The notes below the pieces were generated by a model, which had not been told where the DNA came from, searched no databases, and worked only from the letters and a program-made list of their open reading frames with translations. Of a DNA stretch of 59,164 nt, positions 45,275 to 54,938 are shown piece after piece. Numbering within the stretch: position 1 is the stretch's first letter; each line of letters opens with the position of its first letter. The DNA is from Desulfomicrobium macestii (GTDB lineage: Bacteria; Desulfobacterota; Desulfovibrionia; Desulfovibrionales; Desulfomicrobiaceae), in the NCBI RefSeq assembly GCF_014873765.1, contig NZ_JADBGG010000029.1:1-59164 (forward strand), written 5' to 3'. The position numbers and the translations under genes were made by a program.

Positions 45275-45754
45275 CTACTCGGCGTTGAACTCGCCGCTTT
45301 TTCCACCGCTCTTGTGCGTAAGCCTGCAATCCGTGATCAGAATGTCGCGCTGCACGGCCTTGCACATGTCGTAGATGGTCATGGCCGCGACCTGGGCGGC
45401 CATGAGCGCTTCCATTTCCACGCCCGTGGGTCCGGTGGTCCGCGCCTCGGCCTCGATCTCTATGGCCAGATCGGCAGGCACGGGCGTGAGCTTCACGTCG
45501 ACCTTGGAAAGCAAAATTGGGTGACACATGGGAATGAGCTCCCAGGTACGCTTGGCGGCCATGATTCCGGCCACCTTGGCCGTGGTCAGCACGTCACCCT
45601 TGGGCAGGGCGTTTCTGGTCAAAAGGTCGAAGGTGCGTGCGTTGAGCAGAACACGTGTCCGCACCACCGCCCGGCGTCTGGTATCCGCCTTGTCGCCCAC
45701 GTCCACCATGACCACGTTTCCGGCCTCGTCGATATGCGTCAACCTCTCGTCCAT
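45275..45754 (-). CDS. moaC: Cyclic pyranopterin monophosphate synthase MoaC
   Basis: A 159-aa enzyme of molybdopterin synthesis that, after MoaA, forms cPMP. Motifs are VDVGDKADTRRRAVV, ELIPMCHPILLSKVDV, TGVEMEALMA and MCKAVQRDILITDCRLTHKSGGKSG with the active-site His and Lys. The start at 45754 (MDERLTH) has GAGGGG upstream; the frame extending to 45811 would run through a terminator. It is consistent with molybdenum or tungsten formate dehydrogenases elsewhere in the genome. Confidence 0.95.
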   Translation of the reverse strand: MDERLTHIDEAGNVVMVDVGDKADTRRRAVVRTRVLLNARTFDLLTRNALPKGDVLTTAKVAGIMAAKRTWELIPMCHPILLSKVDVKLTPVPADLAIEIEAEARTTGPTGVEMEALMAAQVAAMTIYDMCKAVQRDILITDCRLTHKSGGKSGEFNAE

Positions 45755-45766
45755 GCTCCCCTCCGC

Positions 45767-45800
45767 AAAAGAAAAGGCCGGAAACATGCGCTTCCGGCCT
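45767..45800 (-). terminator. Terminator after dnaJ
   Basis: Minus strand: AGGCCGGAA, 8-nt loop, TTCCGGCCT followed by TTTCTTTT. It lies between dnaJ and moaC. Confidence 0.8.
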
Positions 45801-45820
45801 GCTCGGTTCATGTGTAAAGA

Positions 45821-46930
45821 TCAGTCGCCCATGGCTTTCTTGAAGAAATCCTTGACCTTGTTCAGGGGGCGGCTCTCTTCGAGTTTGTCGAACTCGCGCA
45901 GCAATTCTTCCTGCTTCTTGGTCACCTTGGTCGGGATGCGCACGGAAACCTCAACCAGCAGGTCTCCTTTCTGGGTGCTGCCCAGATGCGGCAAACCCAT
46001 GCCCTTGATGCGCAGAATCTTGCCGGACTGCGTACCCTTGGGAATTTCCAGGGTCACGGGCTCGTCAAGGGTAGGCACCTCGATCTTGGCGCCAAGGATG
46101 GCCTGCACGATGGAGATGTCGGCCACGATGACCAGATCCTGGCCCCGGCGAGTGAATATTTTGTCTTCCTCGACATAGATGACCACATACAGATCGCCGT
46201 GCGGGCCACCGAAATCACCCGGCTCGCCCTCGCCGCGCAGACGCAGGCGGCTGCCGTTGTCCACGCCTCCAGGAATGCGCACCTTGAGGCTCTTGTTGAC
46301 CTGCACAATGCCCTGACCGCGACATTTGGCGCAGGGATGGGTGACGACCTTGCCTTCGCCCCGGCAGACCGGACAGGGTACGGAAATCCTGAAAAAGCCC
46401 TGGCTCTGGGTCACCTGGCCCTGGCCACGACAATGCTGGCAGGTCTCGGCCGTGTGTCCGGGAGCGGAGCCCGAACCGGAACAGTCGGAACAGACTTCCT
46501 TCTTGGGGATGTTGAGGTCGACCTCCGTACCCTTGGCCGCGTCGCGAAATGAAACGGTCAGGTTGTAGCGCAGATCAGCCCCGGCACGGGGACGTCTGCG
46601 GCCGCCGGCGGCAGCGCCGAAGCCGAAGAAATCCCCGAAAATATCCCCGAAAGCACTGAACACGTCTTCAGAGGAATGGAAATGGTCTCCAAACCCCTGG
46701 CCATTCATGCCGGCGTGCCCGAAACGGTCGTACTGGGCGCGCTTGCTCGCGTCCCCAAGCACCTCGTAGGCTTCCGCGGCTTCCTTGAACTTGTCTTCCG
46801 CCTCCGGATTGTCGGGGTTGCGATCCGGGTGGAATTGCAACGCCATCTTGCGGTAGGCACTCTTGATTTCATCCGCCGAGGCGTCGCGGCCTACACCGAG
46901 CACATCGTAATAATCACGCTTGTCAGCCAT
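45821..46930 (-). CDS. dnaJ: Chaperone DnaJ
   Basis: A 369-aa type I Hsp40 that stimulates DnaK. J domain with HPD (FHPDRNPDN) at about 32-34, a Gly/Phe-rich linker, four CxxCxGxG zinc motifs ([32 protein letters not shown]), and C-terminal substrate domains. The start ATG overlaps the rpoZ stop (TAATG), so the two are coupled. dnaK and grpE are not in the window. Confidence 0.96.
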   Translation of the reverse strand: MADKRDYYDVLGVGRDASADEIKSAYRKMALQFHPDRNPDNPEAEDKFKEAAEAYEVLGDASKRAQYDRFGHAGMNGQGFGDHFHSSEDVFSAFGDIFGDFFGFGAAAGGRRRPRAGADLRYNLTVSFRDAAKGTEVDLNIPKKEVCSDCSGSGSAPGHTAETCQHCRGQGQVTQSQGFFRISVPCPVCRGEGKVVTHPCAKCRGQGIVQVNKSLKVRIPGGVDNGSRLRLRGEGEPGDFGGPHGDLYVVIYVEEDKIFTRRGQDLVIVADISIVQAILGAKIEVPTLDEPVTLEIPKGTQSGKILRIKGMGLPHLGSTQKGDLLVEVSVRIPTKVTKKQEELLREFDKLEESRPLNKVKDFFKKAMGD

Positions 46931-47160
46931 TATTCATCCTGATCGTCAGCTTCAAAACTCAAATCCTCGACGCGCTCCACGTCGGGCAGAACCTTTCCTT
47001 CGGCAATTTCCCTGAGGGCGGTCACGATCTCCTTGTTTTTGCTTGCTACAAGGGGCTCGTATCCTTCATGATATTGCTTGACCCGCTTAATGGCCATCTG
47101 CACGATCAGAAATCTGTTGTTGACCTTCTCCAAGCAATCTTCAACGGTAATTCTGGCCAT
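46930..47160 (-). CDS. rpoZ: RNA polymerase omega subunit
   Basis: A 76-aa omega subunit that supports RNA polymerase assembly. [20 protein letters not shown] and [15 protein letters not shown] match the family. It precedes dnaJ with a 1-bp overlap. The upstream 271 bp (47161-47431), shared with the divergent TtcA-like gene, shows no gene. Confidence 0.94.
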   Translation of the reverse strand: MARITVEDCLEKVNNRFLIVQMAIKRVKQYHEGYEPLVASKNKEIVTALREIAEGKVLPDVERVEDLSFEADDQDE

Positions 47161-47431
47161 TGCACCTCCGAAAAAATGTATATGAATGTGTGAATAAACG
47201 ACAAAAAGTCCCGGCCCCTAAAAAGTCGAGTCGGGAATAACATTTCACGCTACGCATAACCCCAGGACACTGTCAACTCACAATTCACAGGAGAGCAGCC
47301 TGGGCCCTTTACACGGCCCGAAGCGCTTTGTACTGACCTGCGCTTCTGATGGGTCATAATACCCGCGCAGGATCTGTCAAATCCTCACGCGCGGGCCGAC
47401 CCCGCGACACTTCAGCCCAAGGACGAGCAAC

Positions 47432-48181
47432 ATGGCCCAGTGGGGAAGACTCAAATACGCACAGCAGTTCTGTCTTGGACAGACCGGAAAGATCATGCAG
47501 CAGGCAGGCATGGCCTGGCCCGGAGCGCGCATCGGGCTGGCCGTTTCCGGAGGCATGGACAGCTGGGTCATGCTTCAGGTCATGATCATGCGCCAGCGCA
47601 TCATCCCCTTCCCCGTCGAACTGTTTGTCATCCATCTGAATCCCGGCTTTGACGAAACGAGCCATGCACCCCTGGCGGAGTGGATGCGCACGAACGGCGT
47701 GGCGGGACATCTTGAGACCACCGATTTCGGGCCCAGGGCGCACTCTCCGGAAAACCGCAAGAAATCACCCTGCTTTTTCTGCGCGTGGCATCGGCGCAAA
47801 CGCCTCTTCGACCTCTGCAGGGAGTACAACCTGACCCACCTCGCCCTCGGGCACAACACCGACGATCTGGTCTCGACCTTCTTCATGAACATGCTGAAAA
47901 CAGGCAAGATCTACGGTCTGGTCCCCAAGGAGAGCTATTTCGGCGGCAGACTGACCCTCATCCGCCCCTTGCTCCTGCTGGACAAGGCCACCATAACCCA
48001 GGCGTGCAGGCAGTGGAAGCTCCCGGTCTGGGAGAACGACTGCCCCTCCAAGGACAAGACTGCCCGCAGCCAGACCCTGAATCAGGCCCTGGCGCTATGC
48101 GAAGGCGACAAGCGCATCCGCACCAACATGTTCAACGCCCTGCGCCGCTGGCAGCTCGAGTCTTGGCCCGGCATGATCTGA
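47432..48181 (+). CDS. PP-loop ATPase, TtcA-like tRNA thiolation protein
   Basis: A 249-aa N-type ATP pyrophosphatase. The PP-loop SGGMDS lies near residues 39-44, the CFFCAWHRRKRLF pair at about 115, and LALGHNTDDLVSTFFMNML after it, as in TtcA (tRNA 2-thiocytidine). TtcA proteins hold an iron-sulfur cluster between conserved cysteines; here a further Cys (ENDCPSKDK) near 195 could complete the set. A member with another tRNA target cannot be excluded. AAGGA lies 8 nt before the ATG. It ends in a terminator before fliR. Confidence 0.85.
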   Translation: MAQWGRLKYAQQFCLGQTGKIMQQAGMAWPGARIGLAVSGGMDSWVMLQVMIMRQRIIPFPVELFVIHLNPGFDETSHAPLAEWMRTNGVAGHLETTDFGPRAHSPENRKKSPCFFCAWHRRKRLFDLCREYNLTHLALGHNTDDLVSTFFMNMLKTGKIYGLVPKESYFGGRLTLIRPLLLLDKATITQACRQWKLPVWENDCPSKDKTARSQTLNQALALCEGDKRIRTNMFNALRRWQLESWPGMI

Positions 48182-48227
48182 AATGGCCCGGCCTTGTGCC
48201 GGAAGCCAACACCCGACGTTGAAGCCG

Positions 48228-48256
48228 AACGCGGATTTTTTTCTGGTCCGCGTTTT
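48228..48256 (+). terminator. Terminator after the TtcA-like gene
   Basis: AACGCGGA, T-rich loop, TCCGCGTT then further T residues, 15 bp before fliR. It separates the tRNA gene from the flagellar operon. Confidence 0.7.
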
Positions 48257-48270
48257 GCTTTAGCCCCTCC

Positions 48271-49050
48271 ATGGATCTCTTCTCCCTCGACCCCGCAGTC
48301 ATCTTGACCTTCATCTTTGCGCTGATGCGCATAAGCCTCATTCTTTTCATGATGCCTTTTTTTGGCGGCGCAGTCCTGCCCGCCACGGTCAAAGCCGCGC
48401 TCTGCCTGACCCTGACCCTGGCCCTGTGGCCAAGACTTCCCCTGGCAGGAGTCCAGATGCCGGGCCATCCCTTCGCCCTTGCGGTCATGCTGGGCGCGGA
48501 GTTGCTGCTGGGCCTCATCCTGGGCATGGTCATCCGCTTCGTCTTTGCCGCCATCCAGACCGGCGGACAGCTCATCGGCTTCCAGATGGGCTTTGCCATG
48601 GTCAACGTCGTGGACCCCGATTCCGGCGCTTCCGAGGCGGTCACGGCCCACTTCATGTACATGGTCAGTTTGCTGACGTTCCTGGCCATCAACGGGCATC
48701 TGTATTTGCTGAGCGGCTTGATGAAAAGTTTTGACCTGCTCCCGCCCGGCTCCATTCTCATTTCCTCCCGGCTGACGGACCAGATATTCGTCCTGTCGGG
48801 TCAGATTTTTGTCCTGGCCATACAGATCGGCGCGCCGGTCATTGCCGCCATCCTCCTTGTGGATCTGGCCCTGGCCCTTATTTCCCGTGCGTCTCCGCAG
48901 ATGAACGTGCTCATTATCGGCTTCCCGATCAAGATCGCCGTCGGCTTCCTGTTTATGGGCATCATCTTCGAAATCATCAGCCTGCACATGGAGGGATTCG
49001 TGTCCCGCATGCCGCTGCTCTTCACCCAACTCATCGGCGCGATGCGCTAG
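48271..49050 (+). CDS. fliR: Flagellar biosynthesis protein FliR
   Basis: A 259-aa integral membrane component of the flagellar type III export gate. Multiple hydrophobic helices start at residue 10 (AVILTFIFALMRISLILFMM), with family segments PFFGGAVLPATVKAAL, GGQLIGFQMGFAMVNVVDP and PVIAAILLVDLALALISRA. It begins the export operon and ends 6 bp before flhB. Confidence 0.94.
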   Translation: MDLFSLDPAVILTFIFALMRISLILFMMPFFGGAVLPATVKAALCLTLTLALWPRLPLAGVQMPGHPFALAVMLGAELLLGLILGMVIRFVFAAIQTGGQLIGFQMGFAMVNVVDPDSGASEAVTAHFMYMVSLLTFLAINGHLYLLSGLMKSFDLLPPGSILISSRLTDQIFVLSGQIFVLAIQIGAPVIAAILLVDLALALISRASPQMNVLIIGFPIKIAVGFLFMGIIFEIISLHMEGFVSRMPLLFTQLIGAMR

Positions 49051-49056
49051 GCAACC

Positions 49057-50121
49057 ATGGCACAGAACGATCCGAGTCGCACCGAAAACGCCACCCCCAA
49101 ACGACGCAACAAGGCGCGTGGCGAGGGGAATGTCCCCAAAAGCCAGGAGCTGCCCAAGCCCCTGACCCTGCTCTTCGGCCTGCTCATGCTGCAACTCTAC
49201 ATCGGCACCATCCGCACCGAAATCGAAAATCTGATGCAATGGTTCTTCACGGAAGGGTTCGTTTTCGAGCTGACTCCGGGATCGATTCTCACCCTGTTTC
49301 AGACCTGCCTTTACAGCATTTCAGTAATGGTCCTGCCGATCATGCTCGTCATCGCTGTCGCCGCCTTCATCACCGTCCGGCTACAGGTCGGACAGCTCTG
49401 GGCGCCAAAGGTCTTCAAGCCGAAATTCCAGATGTTCAATGTCTGGTCCGGCCTCAAAAAACTCTTCAGCAAGGATGCCCTGGTCCGCCTGGTCAAAAGC
49501 ATCTTCATGGCGGCGGCCGTGGCCCTTGGCCCGTACATCGTCATCAAGCAGGCCTTCGGGGAAGTCATTCCGCTCTTTTACCAGCCCGCCGAAAGCATCG
49601 CCGCATATGTGCTCAACGCCGGGCAGACCATGTTCTATTACGCGCTCACCCCCATGATCCTGATCGGCATCGCGGACCTTCTCTATACCCGCTGGGACTA
49701 CGAGGAGAACCTGAAAATGACCAAGGGCGAAGTCAAGGACGAACGCAAGCAGGCTGAGGGCGATCCGGCCATCAAGAACAAGCAGAAGCAAAAAATGATG
49801 GCGGTCATGATGCGGCGCATGATGCAGGATGTGCCCAAGGCCGACGTGGTCATCACCAACCCCACCCATCTGGCCATCGCCATCCGCTACAACGCCATGG
49901 AAGCTCCGGCCCCCATGGTCCTGGCCAAGGGCGCCGGAGCCGTTGCCCAGCGCATCAAGGACATCGCCCGGGAGAACAATGTGCCCATTCGTGAAAACAA
50001 GCCCCTGGCACGCGCCTTGTATAAGGTGATCGAAGTCGGAGACACGATTCCCGAAGAATTCTACCAGGCAGTGGCCGCCATCCTGGCCCAGATTTACAAA
50101 ACCAAACATAATCCGCGCTGA
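49057..50121 (+). CDS. flhB: Flagellar export switch protein FlhB
   Basis: A 354-aa export-gate protein that changes substrate class after autocleavage. The N-terminus has the usual KRRNKARGEGNVPKSQEL region, four hydrophobic segments follow, and the autocleavage motif NPTH is intact in VVITNPTHLAIAIRY near residue 270. The C-terminal cytoplasmic domain is complete (IPEEFYQAVAAILAQIY). Confidence 0.95.
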   Translation: MAQNDPSRTENATPKRRNKARGEGNVPKSQELPKPLTLLFGLLMLQLYIGTIRTEIENLMQWFFTEGFVFELTPGSILTLFQTCLYSISVMVLPIMLVIAVAAFITVRLQVGQLWAPKVFKPKFQMFNVWSGLKKLFSKDALVRLVKSIFMAAAVALGPYIVIKQAFGEVIPLFYQPAESIAAYVLNAGQTMFYYALTPMILIGIADLLYTRWDYEENLKMTKGEVKDERKQAEGDPAIKNKQKQKMMAVMMRRMMQDVPKADVVITNPTHLAIAIRYNAMEAPAPMVLAKGAGAVAQRIKDIARENNVPIRENKPLARALYKVIEVGDTIPEEFYQAVAAILAQIYKTKHNPR

Positions 50122-50147
50122 GCATCAGCGGCAAGGACGTCAAAATA

Positions 50148-52235
50148 ATGGCTACACGCACCGAGGCCATGACCATCAACTACAAACGCTTTACCCGCCA
50201 GGGAGACATCCTGCTGGCCGGTGGCGTTGTCATGACCCTCTTTGTCATGCTGGTGCCATTGCCGACCATCATCCTTGACATACTCCTGGCTTTTTCCATT
50301 TCCTTCTCCCTGGTCATCCTCATCACCTCGATGTTCATGACCTCGCCCCTGGAATTCTCGATCTTCCCGTCGGTCCTGCTCGTGACCACGCTGCTGCGCC
50401 TTGCGCTCAATGTGGCCTCGACCAGGCTCATCCTGCTCCATGGAGACCAGGGCACCTCGGCGGCGGGCAAGGTCATCGAAGCTTTCGGGCAGTTCGTGGT
50501 CGGAGGCAATTTTGCCATCGGCGCGGTCATTTTCCTGATCCTCTTCATCCTGAACAAGACCGTCATCGTGGCCGGCACGACCCGCATCGCAGAGGTCGCG
50601 GCCCGCTTCACCCTTGACGCCATGCCCGGCAAGCAGATGGCCATCGAGGCCGACCTGAACGCCGGACTCATCGACGAACAGCAGGCCATCAAGCAGCGCG
50701 AAAACCTGCGCCGGGAAGCGGATTTCTACGGAGCCATGGACGGCGCGGGCAAGTTCGTCTCCGGAGACGTCAACGCGGGCATGTTCATCACCTTCATCAA
50801 TATCGTGGGCGGCATCTTCATCGGCGTGCTGCAAAAAGACATGAGCTGGATGGAAGCGGCCCAGACCTTCTCCCTGCTGACCATTGGCGACGGCCTGGTC
50901 TCGACCATCCCGTCGCTCATCACCTCCACTTCGGCCGGCCTCATTGTCAGCCGGGCAGCGGCCGAAGCGCGCATGGGCGAGGAATTCATCGGCCAGTTGA
51001 CCAACCATCCCAAGGCTCTCAGACTGGTCTCCGGCGTACTCCTGCTCTTCGCCATAGTCCCGGGCATGCCGACCGTGGCCTTCATGACCCTCTCCCTGGT
51101 CCTCTTCATGGTGGCGCTGTTCGCCGACCGCATCAAGGCCGAAAACAAGTTGCCGGAAACCGGAAAAAAGAAGAAAGGCTCCGCACCCGACAGTCCGGAA
51201 GAAGTGCAGGCCCTGCTCCCGCTCGACATCATGGAACTGGAGGTGGGCTATGGCCTCATCCCGCTGGTGGACGAAGACCAGAACGGCAATCTTTTGGCCC
51301 GCATCCGCTCCATTCGCCGCCAGTTCGCCCTGGACATGGGCGTCATCGTGCCGTCCCTGCATCTGCGCGACAACCTGCAGCTCAAGCCCGGCGAATACGT
51401 GGTCCAAATCAAGGGCAACCGGGTGGCTTCGGCGGAAATCATGATCGACCATTTCCTGGCCATGGACCCCGGCGACGCGCGCCACGCCATCAAGGGTATC
51501 GAGACCCTGGAGCCGGCCTTCAATCTCCCGGCGCTGTGGATTCCCGACGCCAAGAAGGACGAGGCCGTCATGGCCGGCTACACCGTGGTAGATCCGTCCA
51601 CGGTCATCGCCACGCACCTGACCGAGGTCTTCAAGCAGAACCTGCATGAATTCCTGGGCCGTCAGGAAGTCCAGGCCCTGCTGGACAACCTGTCCCAGCG
51701 CGCGCCCAAGGTCGTTGAAGAGCTGGTGCCGGGCGTCCTGTCCCTCGGCGTCCTGCAGAAGGTCCTGCAGAACCTGGTGCGCGAAAACGTGTCCATCCGC
51801 GACCTTCTGTCCATCGTGGAATGCCTGGCCGATTACGGTCATTCCTCGAAGGATGCGGATCAGTTGACGGAGTTCGTGCGCCAGCGCCTGTCCCGCACCA
51901 TCATCAAGCCGTACCTGGGGACGGGCAACCTGCTGCCCATCATCTCCCTGTCACCGACGATAGAGAACACGTTCCAGGAGAGCATCAAGCGCACGGACAA
52001 CGGATCCTATCTGGCCATGGAACCGGGGCTTGCGCACAAGATCATCCAGGCCATCAACAAGGCCGCGGAAAAAGGCATCGTGGCCGAGGGACAGCCCGTG
52101 CTGCTGACCTCCCCGCTCATACGCCAGCACCTGTCCCAGCTTCTGGCCCGTTTTTTGCCAACCATGCCTGTCATCTCGCAGGCGGAAATACCGGCGGACA
52201 TCAGACTTGAATCCGTAGCCATGGTGGAAATCTAA
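50148..52235 (+). CDS. flhA: Flagellar export protein FlhA
   Basis: A 695-aa FHIPEP-family gate protein with about eight transmembrane helices in the first 330 residues and a large cytoplasmic ring domain. Motifs are FPSVLLVTTLLRLALNVAST, EADLNAGLIDEQQA and GDGLVSTIPSLITSTSAGLI. The length matches FlhA. A 1-bp gap to flhF shows tight coupling. Confidence 0.96.
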   Translation: MATRTEAMTINYKRFTRQGDILLAGGVVMTLFVMLVPLPTIILDILLAFSISFSLVILITSMFMTSPLEFSIFPSVLLVTTLLRLALNVASTRLILLHGDQGTSAAGKVIEAFGQFVVGGNFAIGAVIFLILFILNKTVIVAGTTRIAEVAARFTLDAMPGKQMAIEADLNAGLIDEQQAIKQRENLRREADFYGAMDGAGKFVSGDVNAGMFITFINIVGGIFIGVLQKDMSWMEAAQTFSLLTIGDGLVSTIPSLITSTSAGLIVSRAAAEARMGEEFIGQLTNHPKALRLVSGVLLLFAIVPGMPTVAFMTLSLVLFMVALFADRIKAENKLPETGKKKKGSAPDSPEEVQALLPLDIMELEVGYGLIPLVDEDQNGNLLARIRSIRRQFALDMGVIVPSLHLRDNLQLKPGEYVVQIKGNRVASAEIMIDHFLAMDPGDARHAIKGIETLEPAFNLPALWIPDAKKDEAVMAGYTVVDPSTVIATHLTEVFKQNLHEFLGRQEVQALLDNLSQRAPKVVEELVPGVLSLGVLQKVLQNLVRENVSIRDLLSIVECLADYGHSSKDADQLTEFVRQRLSRTIIKPYLGTGNLLPIISLSPTIENTFQESIKRTDNGSYLAMEPGLAHKIIQAINKAAEKGIVAEGQPVLLTSPLIRQHLSQLLARFLPTMPVISQAEIPADIRLESVAMVEI

Positions 52236-52236
52236 G

Positions 52237-53295
52237 ATGCAGGTCAAAACATTCAGCGGAAGAAGCACCTCGGAAATCATGGCCCGGATCAAGAGCGAAC
52301 TTGGTCCCGACGCCATCATCCTGAGCAACCAGAAACAGACCCGCAAAGGCGTCACCTGCTACGAGATCATGGCCGCCCTTGACATGCCGCAGGAACAGGC
52401 CTCGCCAGCGGAGTCCGTCATGCCTCTGGCCCAGAACGATGCCAGTTGCCTGCGCGAGGAATGGTCCAGGCTGCGCAAGCAGCTCATGGCCGTCCTGAAG
52501 CCGCAGATGGACATGCAGCTTTTGACACCGCGCCAGCAGCTGGTTTTCGAATATCTGGAACGGGAGGGCGTGAAGGAGGATGTACTGATCGATCTGTGGG
52601 AAAAATTCCGCCACGCGCCCGATGCGCCCACCCTGTCAGTCATGAACGGCATGGTCAGCCTCAGCCCCTGGTTCGATACGGACTGGACGCACAAGTTTCA
52701 CCTGCTGACCGGCCCCTTCGGCAGCGGCAAGACCAGCACCACCCTGAGGCTGGCCCTGTCCCTGAAAAAAATGCGCCCAAAGGCGCGCATCCTGGTGGTC
52801 AACGCCGATCGCTCCCAGGGCAAGGGGCGGCTCTACCTCCGCCATTACACGGAGCTCTCGGGCCTGTCCTATCGGGAGCTCGACAACTCCGCCCAATGGG
52901 AGAGCCTTGAGCGCGACGCCAGATCTCATGACCTCGTCCTGCTTGACCTGCCGGGCCTGCCCGCCCATCAGCAGCTTGACTCCTGGCTGCAGGAGGTTTC
53001 CGGAGGGAAGCTTCCGGCCTGCCATGTGCATCTGGTGCTGAGCCCGCTTTTCGCTCCCCCGCAGATGGATGCGTTCGTGTCCAGATTCCGCTCCGCCTCC
53101 GCGTCCAGCATTATCTGGACGAAGCTTGATGAAGCCTGTAATTATGGGGAAATAATCAATCAGGCCAACAACACCGGTCTGCCGATCTCTCTTTTTTCCA
53201 TGGGGCCGGATCTGAAGAACTCGCTGGCCCAACCCAAGGATCAGGATGTCTGGAAACTCTTGCTGCGACACGAACTGCCGCAAGCAACCAACTAA
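52237..53295 (+). CDS. flhF: Flagellar SRP-type GTPase FlhF
   Basis: A 352-aa SRP-GTPase-like protein that positions flagella at the pole. The N-terminus MQVKTFSGRSTSEIMARIKSE is the FlhF B domain. The P-loop is GPFGSGKTS where the family has GPTGVGKTT, the G3 region reads DLPGLPAH in place of DTAGR, and G4 is TKLDEA. The divergence is notable and could affect GTP hydrolysis. Order flhA-flhF-flhG is standard. Confidence 0.92.
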   Translation: MQVKTFSGRSTSEIMARIKSELGPDAIILSNQKQTRKGVTCYEIMAALDMPQEQASPAESVMPLAQNDASCLREEWSRLRKQLMAVLKPQMDMQLLTPRQQLVFEYLEREGVKEDVLIDLWEKFRHAPDAPTLSVMNGMVSLSPWFDTDWTHKFHLLTGPFGSGKTSTTLRLALSLKKMRPKARILVVNADRSQGKGRLYLRHYTELSGLSYRELDNSAQWESLERDARSHDLVLLDLPGLPAHQQLDSWLQEVSGGKLPACHVHLVLSPLFAPPQMDAFVSRFRSASASSIIWTKLDEACNYGEIINQANNTGLPISLFSMGPDLKNSLAQPKDQDVWKLLLRHELPQATN

Positions 53296-53318
53296 ACTTT
53301 TTTTATCCCGGACACAGC

Positions 53319-54134
53319 ATGAGCTCCTCTCTCCCCATTGTACTCTCGGTCACCTCCGGCAAGGGAGGCGTCGGCAAAACGAACGTTTCCGTCAATCTCG
53401 CCCTGTGCCTGAGCAAGCTCGGCAAGCGATGCGTCATACTTGACGCGGACCTCGGGCTGGCCAACGTGGATGTCGTGCTGGGCCTGACTCCGGAGCGAAA
53501 CCTTTTCCATGTGTTCCACGAAGGGGTCTCCCTGGGCGACATCCTCTGTCCCACCGAATATGGATTCTCGATCCTGCCGGCGGCCAGCGGAGTCAGCGAG
53601 ATGCTGTCCCTGTCCACGGGGCAGAAACTCGAACTCCTGGAAGCCATGGACGTGCTGGAAGACAGCATCGACTTTCTGATCGTGGACACTGGAGCGGGCA
53701 TCAACGACAATGTGCTCTATTTCAACCTGGCGGCCCAGGAACGCCTGGTGGTCGTCACGCCGGAGCCGACCTCCCTCACCGACGCATACGCCCTGATCAA
53801 GGTACTGAAGCTCAGGCATGGCGTGGACAAATTTCATATCGTGATCAACATGGCCAAGAACGAAAAATCGGCCAAGGACATCTTCGTCAAGCTGTACAAT
53901 GCGTGCGACCACTTCCTAACCGGGGTCTCCCTGAATTTCGTCGGCGCCATCCCCCAGGACAAGGCCGTACGCCAGGCCGTCATCGAACAGCAACCTTTCT
54001 GCAGCCTGACCCCCGACACCGAAGCCTCCCTGGCGATGCAGCGCATCGCCCGCAACTTGGCGCAATGGACACCGCAGGATCATCTCGATGGGAACATCAA
54101 GTTCTTCTGGAAGAAGCTCCTCTTTGCGGAATAA
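53319..54134 (+). CDS. flhG: MinD-like ATPase FlhG (FleN/YlxH), flagellar number control
   Basis: A 271-aa MinD/ParA-type ATPase that limits flagellar number and works with FlhF. Deviant Walker A SGKGGVGKTNVSVNLA, DADLGLANVDVVLGL, and IVDTGAGIN are clear. The C-terminal tail (FFWKKLLFAE) may give membrane contact (inference). It overlaps the sigma factor gene by up to 47 bp. Confidence 0.93.
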   Translation: MSSSLPIVLSVTSGKGGVGKTNVSVNLALCLSKLGKRCVILDADLGLANVDVVLGLTPERNLFHVFHEGVSLGDILCPTEYGFSILPAASGVSEMLSLSTGQKLELLEAMDVLEDSIDFLIVDTGAGINDNVLYFNLAAQERLVVVTPEPTSLTDAYALIKVLKLRHGVDKFHIVINMAKNEKSAKDIFVKLYNACDHFLTGVSLNFVGAIPQDKAVRQAVIEQQPFCSLTPDTEASLAMQRIARNLAQWTPQDHLDGNIKFFWKKLLFAE

Positions 54135-54891
54135 ATCCGCAGAGCCCGTCTGGGCCGTTCTGGAGCAGACGGGCATCACTTTTGCGTCCTTGAGTCCCTC
54201 GGACAAGGATTGCATCGCGCGCGGCTTCGCCTCGCGTATCAAGATCATCGCCCTGCACCTCAAGGCCAAGCTTCCGGCCCATATCGAACTTTCCGACCTG
54301 ATCAGCGCAGGCACGCTTGGGCTCATGGAGGCGCTGGGAAAATTCCAGCCGGAACTGAATATCCGCTTCGAGACATTCGCCGACAGCCGCATACGCGGGG
54401 CCATGCTGGACGAACTTCGTCGCATGGACTGGTATTCCAGGGGGCTTCGCCAGCGCATCAAAAAGCTTGAACAGGTCATCAGAGATTTCGAGCAGGAAAA
54501 TGGGCACGCCCCTTCACGCAACGAGCTTCTGGAACTCACCGGACAGGACCGCCAGGAGCTGGAAGCGACGCTTGAGGCCGTGAACTCCCAGATCATTCTG
54601 AGCCTTGATGCGATCCAGGACCAATGGAATCAGCCCGGAGAGGGGGGCAATCACCGCGAACCCTTTGCCTCCGTGGCCTTCCACGACATCATTGACAAGC
54701 TCGGTCATCTCATCGATAGACTTAATGAACGGGAAAAGCTGGTCTTAAGTTTGTATTACACTGAAGAACTCAATATGAAAGAAGTGGCGCTGGCCCTCGA
54801 CATAACCGAAGGGCGGGTCTCTCAGCTGCACTCCCAGGCGCTTGGAAAGCTCAAGAAAATGTTTGTGCGCGAATACGGCGATATCAACTGA
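54088..54891 (+). CDS. fliA: Flagellar sigma factor FliA (sigma-28)
   Basis: A 267-aa sigma-70-family protein of the FliA/WhiG group that transcribes late flagellar genes. Region 2 is LSDLISAGTLGLMEALGKFQ with FETFADSRIRGAMLDELR, region 3 follows, and region 4 is the MKEVALALDITEGRVSQLHS helix-turn-helix. The ATG at 54088 lies inside flhG; a TTG at 54124 is the alternative start with less overlap and would remove 12 residues of low-complexity Ser-rich sequence. Confidence 0.93.
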   Translation: MGTSSSSGRSSSLRNKSAEPVWAVLEQTGITFASLSPSDKDCIARGFASRIKIIALHLKAKLPAHIELSDLISAGTLGLMEALGKFQPELNIRFETFADSRIRGAMLDELRRMDWYSRGLRQRIKKLEQVIRDFEQENGHAPSRNELLELTGQDRQELEATLEAVNSQIILSLDAIQDQWNQPGEGGNHREPFASVAFHDIIDKLGHLIDRLNEREKLVLSLYYTEELNMKEVALALDITEGRVSQLHSQALGKLKKMFVREYGDIN

Positions 54892-54938
54892 TCACACATT
54901 TTTGATTAATTTCTCGAAAAGCTCATGTGGAGGGATAC

